NCBI RefSeq assembly: GCF_000753715.1
Contig: NZ_JPER01000001.1
Location: 806,001-870,000, forward strand
Source: Pseudidiomarina salinarum
GTDB lineage: Bacteria; Pseudomonadota; Gammaproteobacteria; Enterobacterales; Alteromonadaceae
DNA: 64,000 bases
Direction: 5' to 3'
Positions 9,033 through 19,815 of this stretch are shown here, one piece after another. The notes under the pieces were generated by a model. That model was not told where the DNA came from, ran no database searches, and saw only the letters and a program-made list of their open reading frames with translations. Every line of letters begins with the position of its first letter. Position 1 is the stretch's first letter. The position numbers were made by a program, and so were the translations under genes.

Positions 9033-9592
9033 GCCCGCTGACGAAAAGAGCCGCCAGAGGTTTGTTTATTCTCTGGCTGAATAATGCGGCTGGATTGCAG
9101 GCGATTGGTCAGCACTTTAACCACGTCAAATTCTGACAACGATTTGATTTCCGACAGTTCCATCTGTTTGTCGAGTAGCATGCACTCGGCAAATTCACCA
9201 TCAATACCTAAGATCACAAAAGTCGCTGACGCCATTCCTGAATTCAGCTCAACCAATACGCCCTTCTGTAAATGGTATCCCGGGCAATGGGTCTGCTGCT
9301 GAAAATGCCAGCTCTGTGGCATTTGCGGCCGTCCGAAACGTCGGATAATGGTGTGATTTAAAGCGATTTGAACAATCTGCATCGGCGCCCAGTGATCATA
9401 ACCGCTCAGCACGTCGAAAATTTCCTGAAATTCAGCAGCGTCTTCCAGAGTGAAGGCCGCATTCATTGCGTGCATCGAGACTAATTTGGAAGTTTTATAA
9501 GGACACGCGTGCATAAGCCCGTCGCCGAGCTCTATTGATAACTGTTGGGTTTCGGGGTTAAACACCCACCGCCAGTTCTGTGAAGCTTGCAC
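9029..9592 (-). CDS. zapC: Cell division protein ZapC
   Basis: ZapC is a cytosolic FtsZ-associated protein that promotes bundling and stabilises the Z ring. The 187-residue sequence has the family hallmarks NWRW near the N-terminus and KPQMP-like RPQMPQSWHFQ around residue 92. The length is close to E. coli ZapC (180). The last 25 residues are basic and probably disordered. It lies downstream of pyrD, as in many gammaproteobacteria, and is coupled by a 4-base overlap to cpdB. Confidence 0.88.
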   Translation of the reverse strand: MQASQNWRWVFNPETQQLSIELGDGLMHACPYKTSKLVSMHAMNAAFTLEDAAEFQEIFDVLSGYDHWAPMQIVQIALNHTIIRRFGRPQMPQSWHFQQQTHCPGYHLQKGVLVELNSGMASATFVILGIDGEFAECMLLDKQMELSEIKSLSEFDVVKVLTNRLQSSRIIQPENKQTSGGSFRQRA

Positions 9593-9660
9593 TAAGTTGA
9601 TCCTTTAACAAAAGCTGCCTGATAAAAGCAGTTGTCTAAACTAACCAAAAACCAGCTAAT

Positions 9661-10668
9661 TTACAAGTTTTTGACAATCCGCTGAACCAGTGTCGGCCCT
9701 TCGTAGATGAAACCAGTATATATCTGTATAAGCTGTGCGCCGGCTGCCAGCTTGGCTTTCGCGCGTTCGGGGCTATCAATGCCGCCTACCCCAATCACCG
9801 GAATTTTATCTCCCAGGTGGCTATGCAATAGCTGAACCACGCGGGTGCTGGCATCAAACAAAACTGAGCCACTAAGCCCCCCGGCTTCATCCGAGTTTGG
9901 TAGCCCGGCGACCTGCTCCCGGCTTAATGTGGTATTGGTGGCGATCACACCGTCAATCTGGTGCTTTAATAAAGCCTGAGCGATGTCAGCAATACCCTCA
10001 TCGCTAAGATCAGGTGCTATTTTTACGGCCAGGGGGACGTAGCGGCCATGCTTGCCGTGCAATTCGTACTGCAGTTCTTTCAGCGCTGCCAGCAGGTCAT
10101 CAAATGCGTTACCATGCTGAAACGCACGCAGTCCCGGGGTGTTCGGCGATGAAATATTCACCGCTATATAGCTGGCATAAGGATACACTTTGCGCATGCA
10201 GTGCAGATAATCATTTACTGCCTGATCCTCAGGTGTATCTTTATTCTTACCTATATTTATTCCTAATATACCCCGATAACGGGCCGCCTTGATCTGTTCG
10301 ACCAAATAATCCACGCCTTTGTTATTGAACCCCATGCGATTAATTAGTGCGGTCCGCTCCGGGATACGGAACATCCGCGGCTTGGGGTTCCCAGGCTGTG
10401 GCTTTGGCGTCACCGTACCCACTTCAATGAAACCGAACCCCATCTGACTGAAGGCATCAATCGCTTCGCCGTTTTTATCAAGACCTGCGGCCAGACCGAC
10501 CGGGTTCGGGAAGTCAATTCCCATAACCCGGACCGGGTGCGGCTCAACCTGCTGTCGCCAGGTCAAAGATAAAGGGGTATGCGCGTAGCGACGCAACAGC
10601 CCCATCGTAAAATCATGCGATTTCTCGGCGTCCTGACGGAATAACCATGCCCTTACCCAGCTATACAT
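9661..10668 (-). CDS. pyrD: Dihydroorotate dehydrogenase (quinone), class 2
   Basis: PyrD oxidises dihydroorotate to orotate with FMN and membrane quinone, the fourth step of pyrimidine synthesis. The 335-residue length (E. coli 336) and the N-terminal amphipathic segment ([20 protein letters not shown]) mark the membrane-associated class 2 enzyme. Visible motifs are [16 protein letters not shown] (FMN and substrate site), [20 protein letters not shown] with the catalytic-base Ser, and [15 protein letters not shown] (FMN phosphate loop). It lies 3 bases past the gdhB stop, so it may share that transcript. Confidence 0.97.
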   Translation of the reverse strand: MYSWVRAWLFRQDAEKSHDFTMGLLRRYAHTPLSLTWRQQVEPHPVRVMGIDFPNPVGLAAGLDKNGEAIDAFSQMGFGFIEVGTVTPKPQPGNPKPRMFRIPERTALINRMGFNNKGVDYLVEQIKAARYRGILGINIGKNKDTPEDQAVNDYLHCMRKVYPYASYIAVNISSPNTPGLRAFQHGNAFDDLLAALKELQYELHGKHGRYVPLAVKIAPDLSDEGIADIAQALLKHQIDGVIATNTTLSREQVAGLPNSDEAGGLSGSVLFDASTRVVQLLHSHLGDKIPVIGVGGIDSPERAKAKLAAGAQLIQIYTGFIYEGPTLVQRIVKNL

Positions 10669-10671
10669 GGC

Positions 10672-13600
10672 TTATGCCGTTGTACAGTTATGGTTTAGCA
10701 GCATGAGTTCACGCAAGGTCACTGAGAACTTGGCGAATTCATGGGTCTTGGTCGTTCTGAAGTCATTGAGTGTCTGTAACCAGCGCTCTACATAGACATT
10801 GTTATGGTTCAGCCAGGCGTCGAGGATCGCCGAAGCATCCTTCTTCAAATCCGCACCCTTAAGCATACTCAGCGTCAGTGAGCGTTGTTGCCAGTCCAGC
10901 TCTTCGCGGAATGCCGCACGAGCCAGCGCCTGCCAGTGGTTGTCGACCGGCTGGTTGTTGATCTGCTCAAGGAACCAGTGCAGTGACATCCGCGCGCCCA
11001 GGCTAAAGTAGGCTTCCGCCACCAGACCCACTTTACAGTTGGTCTGATGAATAATGTCGGCAATATCCATAGCCGAGAACAGCGTCGATAATATGCCAAT
11101 CTGATGTGCTAAATCTTTCGGCACACCTTGCAGTTGCAGCTTCTCAATTTCTTTCTCAAGTGCCGCACGTTCATCTGCCACAACGTATTTCAGAACGTTT
11201 TTCCGCAGGTCATTGAAACTTGCCTGGTAAAAATCCAGATGTTCCTGAATAGTGCCAAGCGACGGGTTTTTATGACGCAGGAACCAGCGCGTTGCGCGAC
11301 GTACCACACGACGCACCTGGAATAGCATGCGGTTCTGAATCTCTGCCGAAACCTTATTGTTTTGGGCTTCAATTTGCTCCATCAGGCCACGCAGATTAAA
11401 GCACTCCCGGGCGACCACATAAGCCGCGGCAACCTCAGCGCCCGTTGCGCCGGTAGCATCCTGCTTGCGATAAACGAAGTTCGGACCCATGTCGTTAACA
11501 ATATTGTTCGCCAGACGCGTGGCGATTATTTGTCCACGCAGTGGGTGTGTCTGCATGGCATCGGCAAAGCGCTCCTGCAACGGCTTAGGAAACGCGTTAA
11601 TCAGGGAACGTGCATGGAACGGGTCGTTAAGCACCAGTTCATCCTGTAGCTGTTCCTTCAGAACCATTTTGCCGTAGGCAGTCAATACTGCCAGCTCTGG
11701 CCGGGTAAGCCCCTTGCCGTTGGCCTGACGCTCAGCCAGCTCATCGTCATCAGGTAAGTATTCGAGCGAACGGTTGAGTTGCCCTTCCCGCTCAAGGTGA
11801 TGGATAAAGCGCTGTAGCTCTTTGATCTGATCAGGTCCGCGGATAGCGGTAACTGAAATCGACTGAGACTGACGATGGCAGTCTTTGACAACGATCTGCG
11901 CAACTTCATCAGTCATTTCAAATAAGAGTTTATCCCGCTGCTTCCGGGTCAGATCACCTTCTGCGACCACGCCGTTAAGCAGAATTTTGATATTGACCTC
12001 GTTATCAGAGCAGTCAACGCCACCCACGTTATCGATGGCGTCGGTGTTAATGCGTCCGCCATTGCGGGCATACTCGATACGACCTAACTGGGTGAAGCCC
12101 AGGTTGCCGCCTTCACCGACAATCTTCGCCCGTAACTCGCTACCATTGATACGCAGCGCGTCGTTGGCACGGTCGCCGACATCGCTGTCACTCTCTTTGG
12201 TACTCTTCACATAGGTACCGATACCACCGTTCCAGAGCAGGTCAACCGGCATCTGCAGGATGGCTTTGATCATATCTGTTGGCGTCAGAGATTTTTTCTG
12301 CGTACCGAACAGCTTTTTCATCTCTGGCGTCAGCTCAATCGCCTTAGCACTGCGGGCAAACACGCCACCGCCGGAAGAGATCAGCTTTTTATCGTAATCT
12401 TCCCAACTGGAGCGAGGCAGGTTAAACAGCCGCTCACGCTCTTTATAGCTTGAAGCCGCATCCGGCTCAGGGTCGATAAAGATATGCATATGGTTAAAGG
12501 CCGCGACCAGACGGATATGTTTGGATAACAGCATGCCGTTACCAAATACATCACCCGCCATATCGCCAACGCCGATAGCAGTAAAATCAGTGGACTGGCA
12601 GTCAATACCAACTTCACGGAAGTGGCGTTTAACTGATTCCCAGGCACCGCGTGCGGTAATCGCCATTTTCTTATGGTCATAACCGACCGAGCCACCGGAG
12701 GCAAAAGCATCGCCCAGCCAGAAATTATATTCAGCTGAAATGCCATTGGCGATATCTGAGAACGTCGCGGTACCTTTATCCGCCGCAACTACCAGATAAG
12801 TGTCATCTTCGTCGTGGCGCACCACTTGGTCCGGATGAACGACCTCACCGTTAACGATGTTATCAGTGATATCCAGCAGTGCCCGGATAAAAGTCCGGTA
12901 ACAGGCCTTTCCTTCTTCAAAGAATGCTTCGCGCTCGGCGGGGAGTTTCTTACAGTAGAACCCACCTTTTGCCCCCACAGGGACGATAACGGTGTTCTTA
13001 ACTTGCTGCGCTTTAACCAGACCAAGCACCTCAGTACGGAAGTCTTCACGACGATCTGACCAGCGCAAGCCACCACGGGCAACTTTGCCGCCACGCAGAT
13101 GCACACCTTCTACCCGCGGCGAGTACACGAAGATCTCATACTTGGGCAGTGGCAGCGGCATTTCCGGTACCATTTCAGGCAGGAACTTAATGGAAATATA
13201 AGGCTTCTCATTGCCGTTCTGATCAGGCTGGAAGAAGTTCGTCCGCAGCGCCGCAAGGATAAGCTCCACATAACGACGAATAATACGATCATCATCCAGG
13301 TTCGCGACGTTGTCTAATTCAGTATTGATACGTGTTTCCAGCGCCGCAATTTTCTTCGTGCGCGATTTGATCGACGGCTCGAATTTGCTGTAGAACAGCT
13401 TAACAATCAGCTTGGCGACTAATGGATATTTGTTAAAGGCACTTTCGATATAGCTCTGGCTGAATGTCGTACCAATTTGCCGCATGTATTTGGCAAACAT
13501 CCGCAAAATAACCACCTGACGGCCAGTCAAACCGGCACTTAATACCAGCCGGTTGAAGCCATCATCTTCATAGTGGCCTTGCCATACTTTGGCAAAGGCG

Positions 13601-15507
13601 TCCTGATAGACATCACGTATGGCTTCCAGATCAAGCTTAACGTTACTGTGCAGCATCTGGAAATCCAGTACCCAGTAAACGTGGTTATCCGTGGCTTTAA
13701 TCTGATATGGGCTTTCGCCAATGATCCGCAAGCCGAAGTTTTCCAGCATCGGCAATACATCCGACAGGTGAATCGGCTCATCTTTATGGAATAGCTTTAA
13801 CCGGATCTTTTTGCTCTGCTCGTTTTCTTCGCGTGAGCGGTAAAACAGCATCCCCAGTTTGTGATCATCATCCAGCGCTTCCAACTGCTGTAAGTCAGCA
13901 ATGGCGACCGATGGCAGTACTTCTTCTTTGTAGGCGCGCGGGAACGCGTTGGCATATTTCTTATTAAGTGCATTAGCTCGCGCTTCACCAAAAGTACTAC
14001 GAAGAATGCGCTCAAAATTGTCTTCCCAGGTGCGGGCTGCTTCAACCAGATTCTGTTCGAGTTCTTTCACGTCAATGTCCTGTACGTGGTCGCCAAGGCG
14101 CACGGTGTAATGGGTCCGTGCCAATGATGATTCTGAAAAATAAGTGGTAAAATCAACGTCGCTTGGACTGTCTAAAGAACGAGCCAGGATCTGTTGAGTT
14201 CGTTGCCGTAATAAGGTGTTATATCGCTCTTTGGGCACGTACACCATGCATGAAGCAAAGCGACCAAAAATGTCGCGTCTTACAAACAGGCGGGTCATAT
14301 CCCGCTCCTGCATTTGCAGTACGCCTAGCCCTATCTCCAATAAGTCGTCTTCGTCGGCCTGAACGACCTCATCGCGGGGATAGGTCTCAAGAATATTAAG
14401 CAGCGCCTTGGCCGCATGGGAATTGGGTGCAAAACCTGAAGCATCCATTACCCGCTTGATTTTTTCGCCAACCAGTGGCACATCGCGCGCACTGTTATTA
14501 TAAAAGCTGCTTGAATACAGGCCGATGAAACGATCTTCGCCAATCACTTTGCCTTTCTTGTCAAAGCGCTTGACGCCAATATAATCGCCGTACGCCGGTC
14601 GGTGGACACGCGATTTTGAATTGGTTTTGGTCACCAGCAACAAGCTGTCGTTAAAGGTCAGATCGCGGGCAACTTCCGGCAGCGATGAAACAGGCCGCTC
14701 TTTATTGGTTGCTGACTTACGCATGAGGCCCAGACTGGAGTCGGGTTGCTGACGAATAACGTGATCACCCTCAACAGCCACCAGGTCGTAACGGCGGTAG
14801 CCCATTAAGGTAAAGTTGTCTTTTGCCAGCCAGCTCAGAAAGCGTTGTGCTTCTTTCAGTTTTTTAGCCGGACCGGGATATTTAATTTCACTGAGGCTTT
14901 CGGCCACTTCTTTGAGCTTTTCACGCATTGGCCGCCAGTCTGAAACCGACAAATTCACTTCATCCATCACGGAAGCCAGTTCAGTCTTTAATTTAGTCCG
15001 GGCTTCTTGAGATGTCTGCCGGTCTACTTCAATCAGGAACACCGTATCCACTTCGTTGCCGTCACGGACACCCGGCTTCAAGAGCTCGGTAATGCCCTGC
15101 TCGTCGTCACGCCGGTGGCTGATGGGCAAATGCAGTAACAAGTGGGCGCTGATTCCCAGTCGCGATAACGCCATGCGCACGGAATCAACCATGAACGGCG
15201 TATCAGACTGAATAATTTCAATAATGGTATGGGCTGATTCCCAGCCATGACGGGCTACTTCAGGGTTATAGACTTTAATAAGTGCTTTTTCGCCGGGCTT
15301 GTATTGATTGAAGCTGTGCCAGAGGCCCATAACAGCACCGTACAAGTCACTGTCGTTACGCTCTGCGAGATCATCGGAGGAAATGTTTCTGAATAACCGA
15401 AGCGCGAAATCCTGGATTAAATCGGGTCGATCAGTTGCGCGTTTTTGTATCAGATCGGCCACTTTCTGTAAAATTACGGGGAGCTGGCCTTGGCCATAAG
15501 AATTCAT
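10672..15507 (-). CDS. gdhB: NAD-specific glutamate dehydrogenase, large type
   Basis: This is a member of the 180-kDa class of NAD-glutamate dehydrogenases, which deaminates glutamate to 2-oxoglutarate for catabolism. I set the start at the ATG at 15507, which has AAGGA about 8 bases upstream; this gives 1611 residues beginning MNSYGQGQLPVILQ. A longer frame to 15528 lacks such a site. Long N-terminal ACT-like regulatory segments precede a central catalytic domain with GGKVARGGLRWSDRREDF and the catalytic-Lys region VPVGAKGGFYCKK. The dinucleotide region includes GVGDMAGDVFGNGML. The C-terminal helical region is also characteristic. The family is hexameric or tetrameric and allosterically regulated in Pseudomonas and Shewanella. 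Confidence 0.95.
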   Translation of the reverse strand: MNSYGQGQLPVILQKVADLIQKRATDRPDLIQDFALRLFRNISSDDLAERNDSDLYGAVMGLWHSFNQYKPGEKALIKVYNPEVARHGWESAHTIIEIIQSDTPFMVDSVRMALSRLGISAHLLLHLPISHRRDDEQGITELLKPGVRDGNEVDTVFLIEVDRQTSQEARTKLKTELASVMDEVNLSVSDWRPMREKLKEVAESLSEIKYPGPAKKLKEAQRFLSWLAKDNFTLMGYRRYDLVAVEGDHVIRQQPDSSLGLMRKSATNKERPVSSLPEVARDLTFNDSLLLVTKTNSKSRVHRPAYGDYIGVKRFDKKGKVIGEDRFIGLYSSSFYNNSARDVPLVGEKIKRVMDASGFAPNSHAAKALLNILETYPRDEVVQADEDDLLEIGLGVLQMQERDMTRLFVRRDIFGRFASCMVYVPKERYNTLLRQRTQQILARSLDSPSDVDFTTYFSESSLARTHYTVRLGDHVQDIDVKELEQNLVEAARTWEDNFERILRSTFGEARANALNKKYANAFPRAYKEEVLPSVAIADLQQLEALDDDHKLGMLFYRSREENEQSKKIRLKLFHKDEPIHLSDVLPMLENFGLRIIGESPYQIKATDNHVYWVLDFQMLHSNVKLDLEAIRDVYQDAFAKVWQGHYEDDGFNRLVLSAGLTGRQVVILRMFAKYMRQIGTTFSQSYIESAFNKYPLVAKLIVKLFYSKFEPSIKSRTKKIAALETRINTELDNVANLDDDRIIRRYVELILAALRTNFFQPDQNGNEKPYISIKFLPEMVPEMPLPLPKYEIFVYSPRVEGVHLRGGKVARGGLRWSDRREDFRTEVLGLVKAQQVKNTVIVPVGAKGGFYCKKLPAEREAFFEEGKACYRTFIRALLDITDNIVNGEVVHPDQVVRHDEDDTYLVVAADKGTATFSDIANGISAEYNFWLGDAFASGGSVGYDHKKMAITARGAWESVKRHFREVGIDCQSTDFTAIGVGDMAGDVFGNGMLLSKHIRLVAAFNHMHIFIDPEPDAASSYKERERLFNLPRSSWEDYDKKLISSGGGVFARSAKAIELTPEMKKLFGTQKKSLTPTDMIKAILQMPVDLLWNGGIGTYVKSTKESDSDVGDRANDALRINGSELRAKIVGEGGNLGFTQLGRIEYARNGGRINTDAIDNVGGVDCSDNEVNIKILLNGVVAEGDLTRKQRDKLLFEMTDEVAQIVVKDCHRQSQSISVTAIRGPDQIKELQRFIHHLEREGQLNRSLEYLPDDDELAERQANGKGLTRPELAVLTAYGKMVLKEQLQDELVLNDPFHARSLINAFPKPLQERFADAMQTHPLRGQIIATRLANNIVNDMGPNFVYRKQDATGATGAEVAAAYVVARECFNLRGLMEQIEAQNNKVSAEIQNRMLFQVRRVVRRATRWFLRHKNPSLGTIQEHLDFYQASFNDLRKNVLKYVVADERAALEKEIEKLQLQGVPKDLAHQIGILSTLFSAMDIADIIHQTNCKVGLVAEAYFSLGARMSLHWFLEQINNQPVDNHWQALARAAFREELDWQQRSLTLSMLKGADLKKDASAILDAWLNHNNVYVERWLQTLNDFRTTKTHEFAKFSVTLRELMLLNHNCTTA

Positions 15508-15635
15508 GCTTGTGTCCTTGTAACCCATTTAGAAGTAGCGATGTCATCAAAACTGATTTTGACGACAAAAAGTAGCTCGCATTATTGTCGGACATTTGTC
15601 AAAGGTATTCAATGTTTATTGCGCGGAATGATAGT

Positions 15636-15664
15636 GTTCAGACCACGAAATCCGTGGCCTGAAC
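15636..15664 (-). other. 12-bp stem-loop between pepN and gdhB
   Basis: GTTCAG-x-CCACG pairs with CGTGG-x-CTGAAC across a 5-nt loop, and the internal mismatch can form a G-U pair on the minus strand. It starts 8 bases past the pepN stop. No T run follows, so it is not a canonical intrinsic terminator. It could protect the pepN mRNA 3' end or lie in the gdhB leader. Confidence 0.6.
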
Positions 15665-15671
15665 CTGTGCG

Positions 15672-18296
15672 CTATGGTTCCAGACTCGATTCGATTTTTT
15701 CTGCCAGATCGGCAGCCAGATCGGGTAGTTGTTGTAGCCGCTCCAGTTCATGGCGCATCAGCTTTTGCCGACTGCTGTCAAACCGGCGCCACTGCGTGAA
15801 CGGGGTTAGCAGACGTGAGGCGACCTGCGGGTTAGTGCTGTTTAACTGGGCAATGACATTGCCGATCAGTTTATAGCCGGTACCATCCGGATGATGGAAA
15901 CCAACCAGGTTACGGCTGAAGGTCGCTAGCAGAGAATAAACCCGGTTCGGATTCGTCAGGGTAAAACGCCGATGCCCCTGAAGTTCGCTCACCTGCTCTA
16001 CACTTGCCTCATAGGGGCTGCTGGCCTGAACGGCGAACCATTTATCCAGTACCAGCGGCTCGTCCTGCCATTGTTGCCCGAAAGCGGACAGCAATTCTTG
16101 TTTACAGGGCAAGTTAAGATGGACAGCGGTTTGCAGGGCAGCCTGCTGATCGGTCATGTTGTTGGCCCCGCGGAAGTGCTGAACCAACTGCTTACTATAT
16201 TGGTCCGGCGCCGCCAGGCATAGATAGTACAGGCTCAGATTACAAAGGCTCCGGGCAGCTATGGCTGTGCCGCTAAGCTCATAGTCCGACTGGCAGTAGT
16301 TTTCATATAAAGCCTTAAAATCGTGCTGTAACGCGGTGGCAATCGCCTGTTTCAGTTGCCGACAGGCAGCCGCGATAGCAGTTACCGGAATCTCAGCCGG
16401 ATAGTGTTCGGCTAACTCCTCCGCGGTGGGCGGGCTTAATGCCAGGGCCCGCAGGGCCGGATCAATGTCAGCCCGGGCCAGGCGTTTCAGAGCAGCGATC
16501 AGCTCATCGGTAAGGCAAATGTCCTGATTGCTGGTTATCGCCTCTTTGAGTAGCTGCAGATAGATGCTCTGCGCCGCTTCCCAGCGGGTGACTTCAGCTT
16601 CGGCGTGCGCTAACAGTACCAGTAACTCGCTGAGTGGCTGGTGATAGTTGAGCCGAACCGGCGCGCTGAAGTTTTCCAGCAAAGAAAATACCGGCGCTTC
16701 GCTCAGGCCGGTAAGGACAAAGGTCTGTTCGGCATCAGTTAGTTCAAGCAAATAGCTGCCAGACTCATGTCGCGTCAGGCTACCGCTATCAGTTTGTAAT
16801 GTCAGAGGTTGACCTTCCTTATCATAAGCACTGAGCAGTAATGGAATATGTACCGGATGTTTATCAGTCTGACCGGCAGTTGCCGGCGTCTGCTGCTGTA
16901 GGCTTAAAGTGACCTGCCCGGTAGCGGAATTAAATTCGCTACGCACCGATACCATAGGCGTACCTGCCTGACTGTACCAACGCCGGAATAAGCTAAAATC
17001 ACGGTTGTTCGCCTGTTCCATCGCCGCGACAAAGTCTTCGCAGGTCACCGCCTGCCCGTCGTGACATTCGACATAACGGCGCATGCCTCGCTGGAAGCCT
17101 TCTTCGCCAAGCAAGGTGTGCAGCATGCGAATAACTTCAGCGCCTTTGTTGTACACGGTCACCGTATAAAAGTTATTCATTTCAATAACTTTGTCAGGGC
17201 GAATGGGATGCGCCATAGGGCTGGCGTCTTCATTAAACTGGTGACTGCGAATAATGCGGATATCCTGAATGCGGTTAACCGCCCGCGAACCCAGATCCGA
17301 ACTAAATTCCTGGTCGCGGAAAACGGTCAGCCCTTCTTTCAGGCTAAGCTGGAACCAGTCACGACAGGTAATACGGTTGCCGGTCCAGTTGTGAAAATAT
17401 TCATGGCCGATAACCGATTCAACAGCGAGAAAATCCTGATCGGTGGCGGTTTGCTGATCAGCCAGTACGTAGCGGGAATTGAAAATATTCAATCCTTTGT
17501 TTTCCATGGCGCCCATGTTGAAGAAATCAACGGCCACGATCATATAGATGTCGAGATCATATTCCAGACCAAACCGCTGCTCGTCCCAGCGCATCGAATT
17601 CTGCAACGCGGTCATAGCGTAGCGGGCGCGCTCAAGATTGCCACGATCGACAAATATATGCAGATCGATGGTGCGTCCGGAAACGGTTTTGAAGGTATCT
17701 TTATGCACATCAAAATCGCCGGCGACTAAGGCAAACAGATAGGCTGGCTTAGGAAAAGGGTCATGCCAGGTGATCCAGTGCTGGCCATTTTCGCCTTCGC
17801 CCTGCCCAACCCTGTTGCCATTACTTAATAAGTAGGGGTAACGGGCTTTATCGGCAATAATTGTGGTAGTAAACACCGCAAGTACATCAGGGCGATCAAG
17901 ATAGTAGGTGATGCGCCGGAAGCCCTCAGCCTCACATTGGGTGCAAAAGGCCCCATCCGACTTATACAGCCCTTCTAACGCGGTATTGCTGGCCGGATCG
18001 ATCTCGGTTTCAATGGTTAGCAGGAAGCTATCCGGAACCCCGTCAAGGATCAGGCCTGTGGCAGTAAGCTGATAGTCGTCGGGGGTCAGAGGGCTACCAT
18101 CAAGCTCAATCCGCACCAGCTTTAACTGTTCGCCGTCAAGCTCAAACGCTCCGGGCGTCTGCCGCTGAATGCGCATAGAGTTAATAACGCGCGTCTGCTT
18201 TTCGTGCAGGTGAAAGGTCAGTTCGACTGTTTCAATGGTAAAAGCCGGAGCGCGATAATCGCTCCGGTATTTCGCCTGGTGTTCAGTTGTAAGCAT
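15672..18296 (-). CDS. pepN: Aminopeptidase N
   Basis: PepN is a broad-specificity cytosolic zinc aminopeptidase (M1 family) that finishes peptide degradation. The 874-residue length fits E. coli PepN (870). It has the substrate-anchoring GAMENKGLN motif and the zinc site HEYFHNWTGNR with the downstream Glu in LKEGLTVFRD. The N-terminal beta domain and the long alpha-helical C-terminal domain (DUF3458 type) are present. No gene shares a reading overlap with it. NhaC lies 20 bases upstream, so the two may be cotranscribed. Confidence 0.97.
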   Translation of the reverse strand: MLTTEHQAKYRSDYRAPAFTIETVELTFHLHEKQTRVINSMRIQRQTPGAFELDGEQLKLVRIELDGSPLTPDDYQLTATGLILDGVPDSFLLTIETEIDPASNTALEGLYKSDGAFCTQCEAEGFRRITYYLDRPDVLAVFTTTIIADKARYPYLLSNGNRVGQGEGENGQHWITWHDPFPKPAYLFALVAGDFDVHKDTFKTVSGRTIDLHIFVDRGNLERARYAMTALQNSMRWDEQRFGLEYDLDIYMIVAVDFFNMGAMENKGLNIFNSRYVLADQQTATDQDFLAVESVIGHEYFHNWTGNRITCRDWFQLSLKEGLTVFRDQEFSSDLGSRAVNRIQDIRIIRSHQFNEDASPMAHPIRPDKVIEMNNFYTVTVYNKGAEVIRMLHTLLGEEGFQRGMRRYVECHDGQAVTCEDFVAAMEQANNRDFSLFRRWYSQAGTPMVSVRSEFNSATGQVTLSLQQQTPATAGQTDKHPVHIPLLLSAYDKEGQPLTLQTDSGSLTRHESGSYLLELTDAEQTFVLTGLSEAPVFSLLENFSAPVRLNYHQPLSELLVLLAHAEAEVTRWEAAQSIYLQLLKEAITSNQDICLTDELIAALKRLARADIDPALRALALSPPTAEELAEHYPAEIPVTAIAAACRQLKQAIATALQHDFKALYENYCQSDYELSGTAIAARSLCNLSLYYLCLAAPDQYSKQLVQHFRGANNMTDQQAALQTAVHLNLPCKQELLSAFGQQWQDEPLVLDKWFAVQASSPYEASVEQVSELQGHRRFTLTNPNRVYSLLATFSRNLVGFHHPDGTGYKLIGNVIAQLNSTNPQVASRLLTPFTQWRRFDSSRQKLMRHELERLQQLPDLAADLAEKIESSLEP

Positions 18297-18316
18297 AATT
18301 TACCGCTAAAATTTGT

Positions 18317-19783
18317 TTAAGTTGCAGGTTTCTCCTGCGGCGCGAGGCGCAGAATACGGAACCCAGTATAACCGTAAATCAGCGCAATCAGCGGCGTGAT
18401 CCAGTTAAAGAAAGCGAAAGGAGCGTACTCCAGCGGGCTTACCGCCAATACGCCCATCATAAAGGCACCACAGGTGTTCCAGGGGATCAGTGCTGAGGTC
18501 AGCGTACCGCTATCTTCCAGGGTACGGGACAGAACACGTGGATCCAGCCCGCGGCGCATATATTCTTCACGATACATACGGCCAGGAATGACAATTGCCA
18601 TGTATTGGTCAGCAGTCAGCACGTTGGCACCAAAACAGGTGAACAAAGTGGCGGCGATCAGGCTGCCGGTACTTTTCACCATCCCCAGCACGCCGCGTAT
18701 GAGTCGCTCAAGTAAGCCGAGCTTTTCCATCACCGCACCAAAAGTCATGGCGCTCAGAATCAGCCAGATAGTATTCAGCATACTCGACATGCCGCCGCCG
18801 CTAAGCAGCGAATCGAGCTGGTCAGCGCCGGTTTCTATCACCACGCCATCACTAAGAGCCAGCCACACAACTTTTAAACTGGCAACCGCTGACGCATCGC
18901 CCCCGGCTATATTGGTGATTAAATCACCCTGAAAGAGTACCGCCCATAAGCCGCCGATAAGCGCCCCGAAAAACACTGTCGGTAGCGCCGGTTTACCGGT
19001 GGCCGCCAGATACAGCAGGATAGCCAGCGGCACCAGCATCTCCCAGCCGATGTTATAGGTGTTCTGCAGTTCGAGTTGCATGCGCTCAAGTTCTACCAGG
19101 CTGGTCGTGGCGTCAGCATTCAGGCCAAGAATCAGAAACAGTGCCAGCGCAATCAGAAAGGCCGGGCCTGCGGTATAAACCATGTAGCGTATATGTTCAA
19201 AGAGCTCACTGCCGCCAACGGCCGGTGCCAGATTGGTGGTATCAGAAAGTGGTGACATTTTATCGCCGAAATAGGCCCCGGATACGACGGCACCAGCGGT
19301 GATCACCGGCGATAACTCCATCCCTGCTGCTACGCCCATGAGCGCAACACCGATGGTTGCGGCGGTAGTCCATGAACTGCCGATGGATAGCGCGACGATG
19401 CCGCAAATCAGCGCCGTGGCAGCATAGAACAGATTGGGGTTAAGTAGTTCGAGACCATAATAGATCATGGTTGGTACGGTACCCGACAATAACCAGGTGC
19501 CAATCAGCGAGCCGACCGCCAGAATAATCAACATGGCACCGAGGGCTACTGAGATCCCCTCTTTTATCCCCTCTTCCATGTCGGGCCAGCTGTACCTGTT
19601 GTAAAATCCGATCATCACGGCAATGCCACCGGCCACCCAGAGTGCGATCTGATTCGGGCCGTAGGATGAGTCTTCACCGAACAGGTACACAGAGGCAGCC
19701 AGAGTGATGATAAGGGCTATTAGCGGAGCGGCAGCCTGCAATAAGCTGGGTTCACGAAAGTCAGGTTTTGATGTGGTTTGCAT
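18317..19783 (-). CDS. nhaC: Na+/H+ antiporter, NhaC family
   Basis: The product is an inner-membrane antiporter that exports Na+ in exchange for protons, consistent with a marine or halophilic life. The 488 residues are highly hydrophobic with about 11-12 membrane spans. The conserved core GIVALSIGSSWTTAATIG and GAYFGDKMSPLSDTTNLAPA are signatures of the NhaC/ion-transporter family. The repeated half-site TFTCFGANVLTADQYMAIV also fits. Start ATG at 19783. Some family members instead exchange malate, lactate or tyrosine, so the substrate is not certain from sequence. Confidence 0.9.
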   Translation of the reverse strand: MQTTSKPDFREPSLLQAAAPLIALIITLAASVYLFGEDSSYGPNQIALWVAGGIAVMIGFYNRYSWPDMEEGIKEGISVALGAMLIILAVGSLIGTWLLSGTVPTMIYYGLELLNPNLFYAATALICGIVALSIGSSWTTAATIGVALMGVAAGMELSPVITAGAVVSGAYFGDKMSPLSDTTNLAPAVGGSELFEHIRYMVYTAGPAFLIALALFLILGLNADATTSLVELERMQLELQNTYNIGWEMLVPLAILLYLAATGKPALPTVFFGALIGGLWAVLFQGDLITNIAGGDASAVASLKVVWLALSDGVVIETGADQLDSLLSGGGMSSMLNTIWLILSAMTFGAVMEKLGLLERLIRGVLGMVKSTGSLIAATLFTCFGANVLTADQYMAIVIPGRMYREEYMRRGLDPRVLSRTLEDSGTLTSALIPWNTCGAFMMGVLAVSPLEYAPFAFFNWITPLIALIYGYTGFRILRLAPQEKPAT

Positions 19784-19815
19784 AGATGGTCTCTATATTT
19801 TCATTATTATACTGA

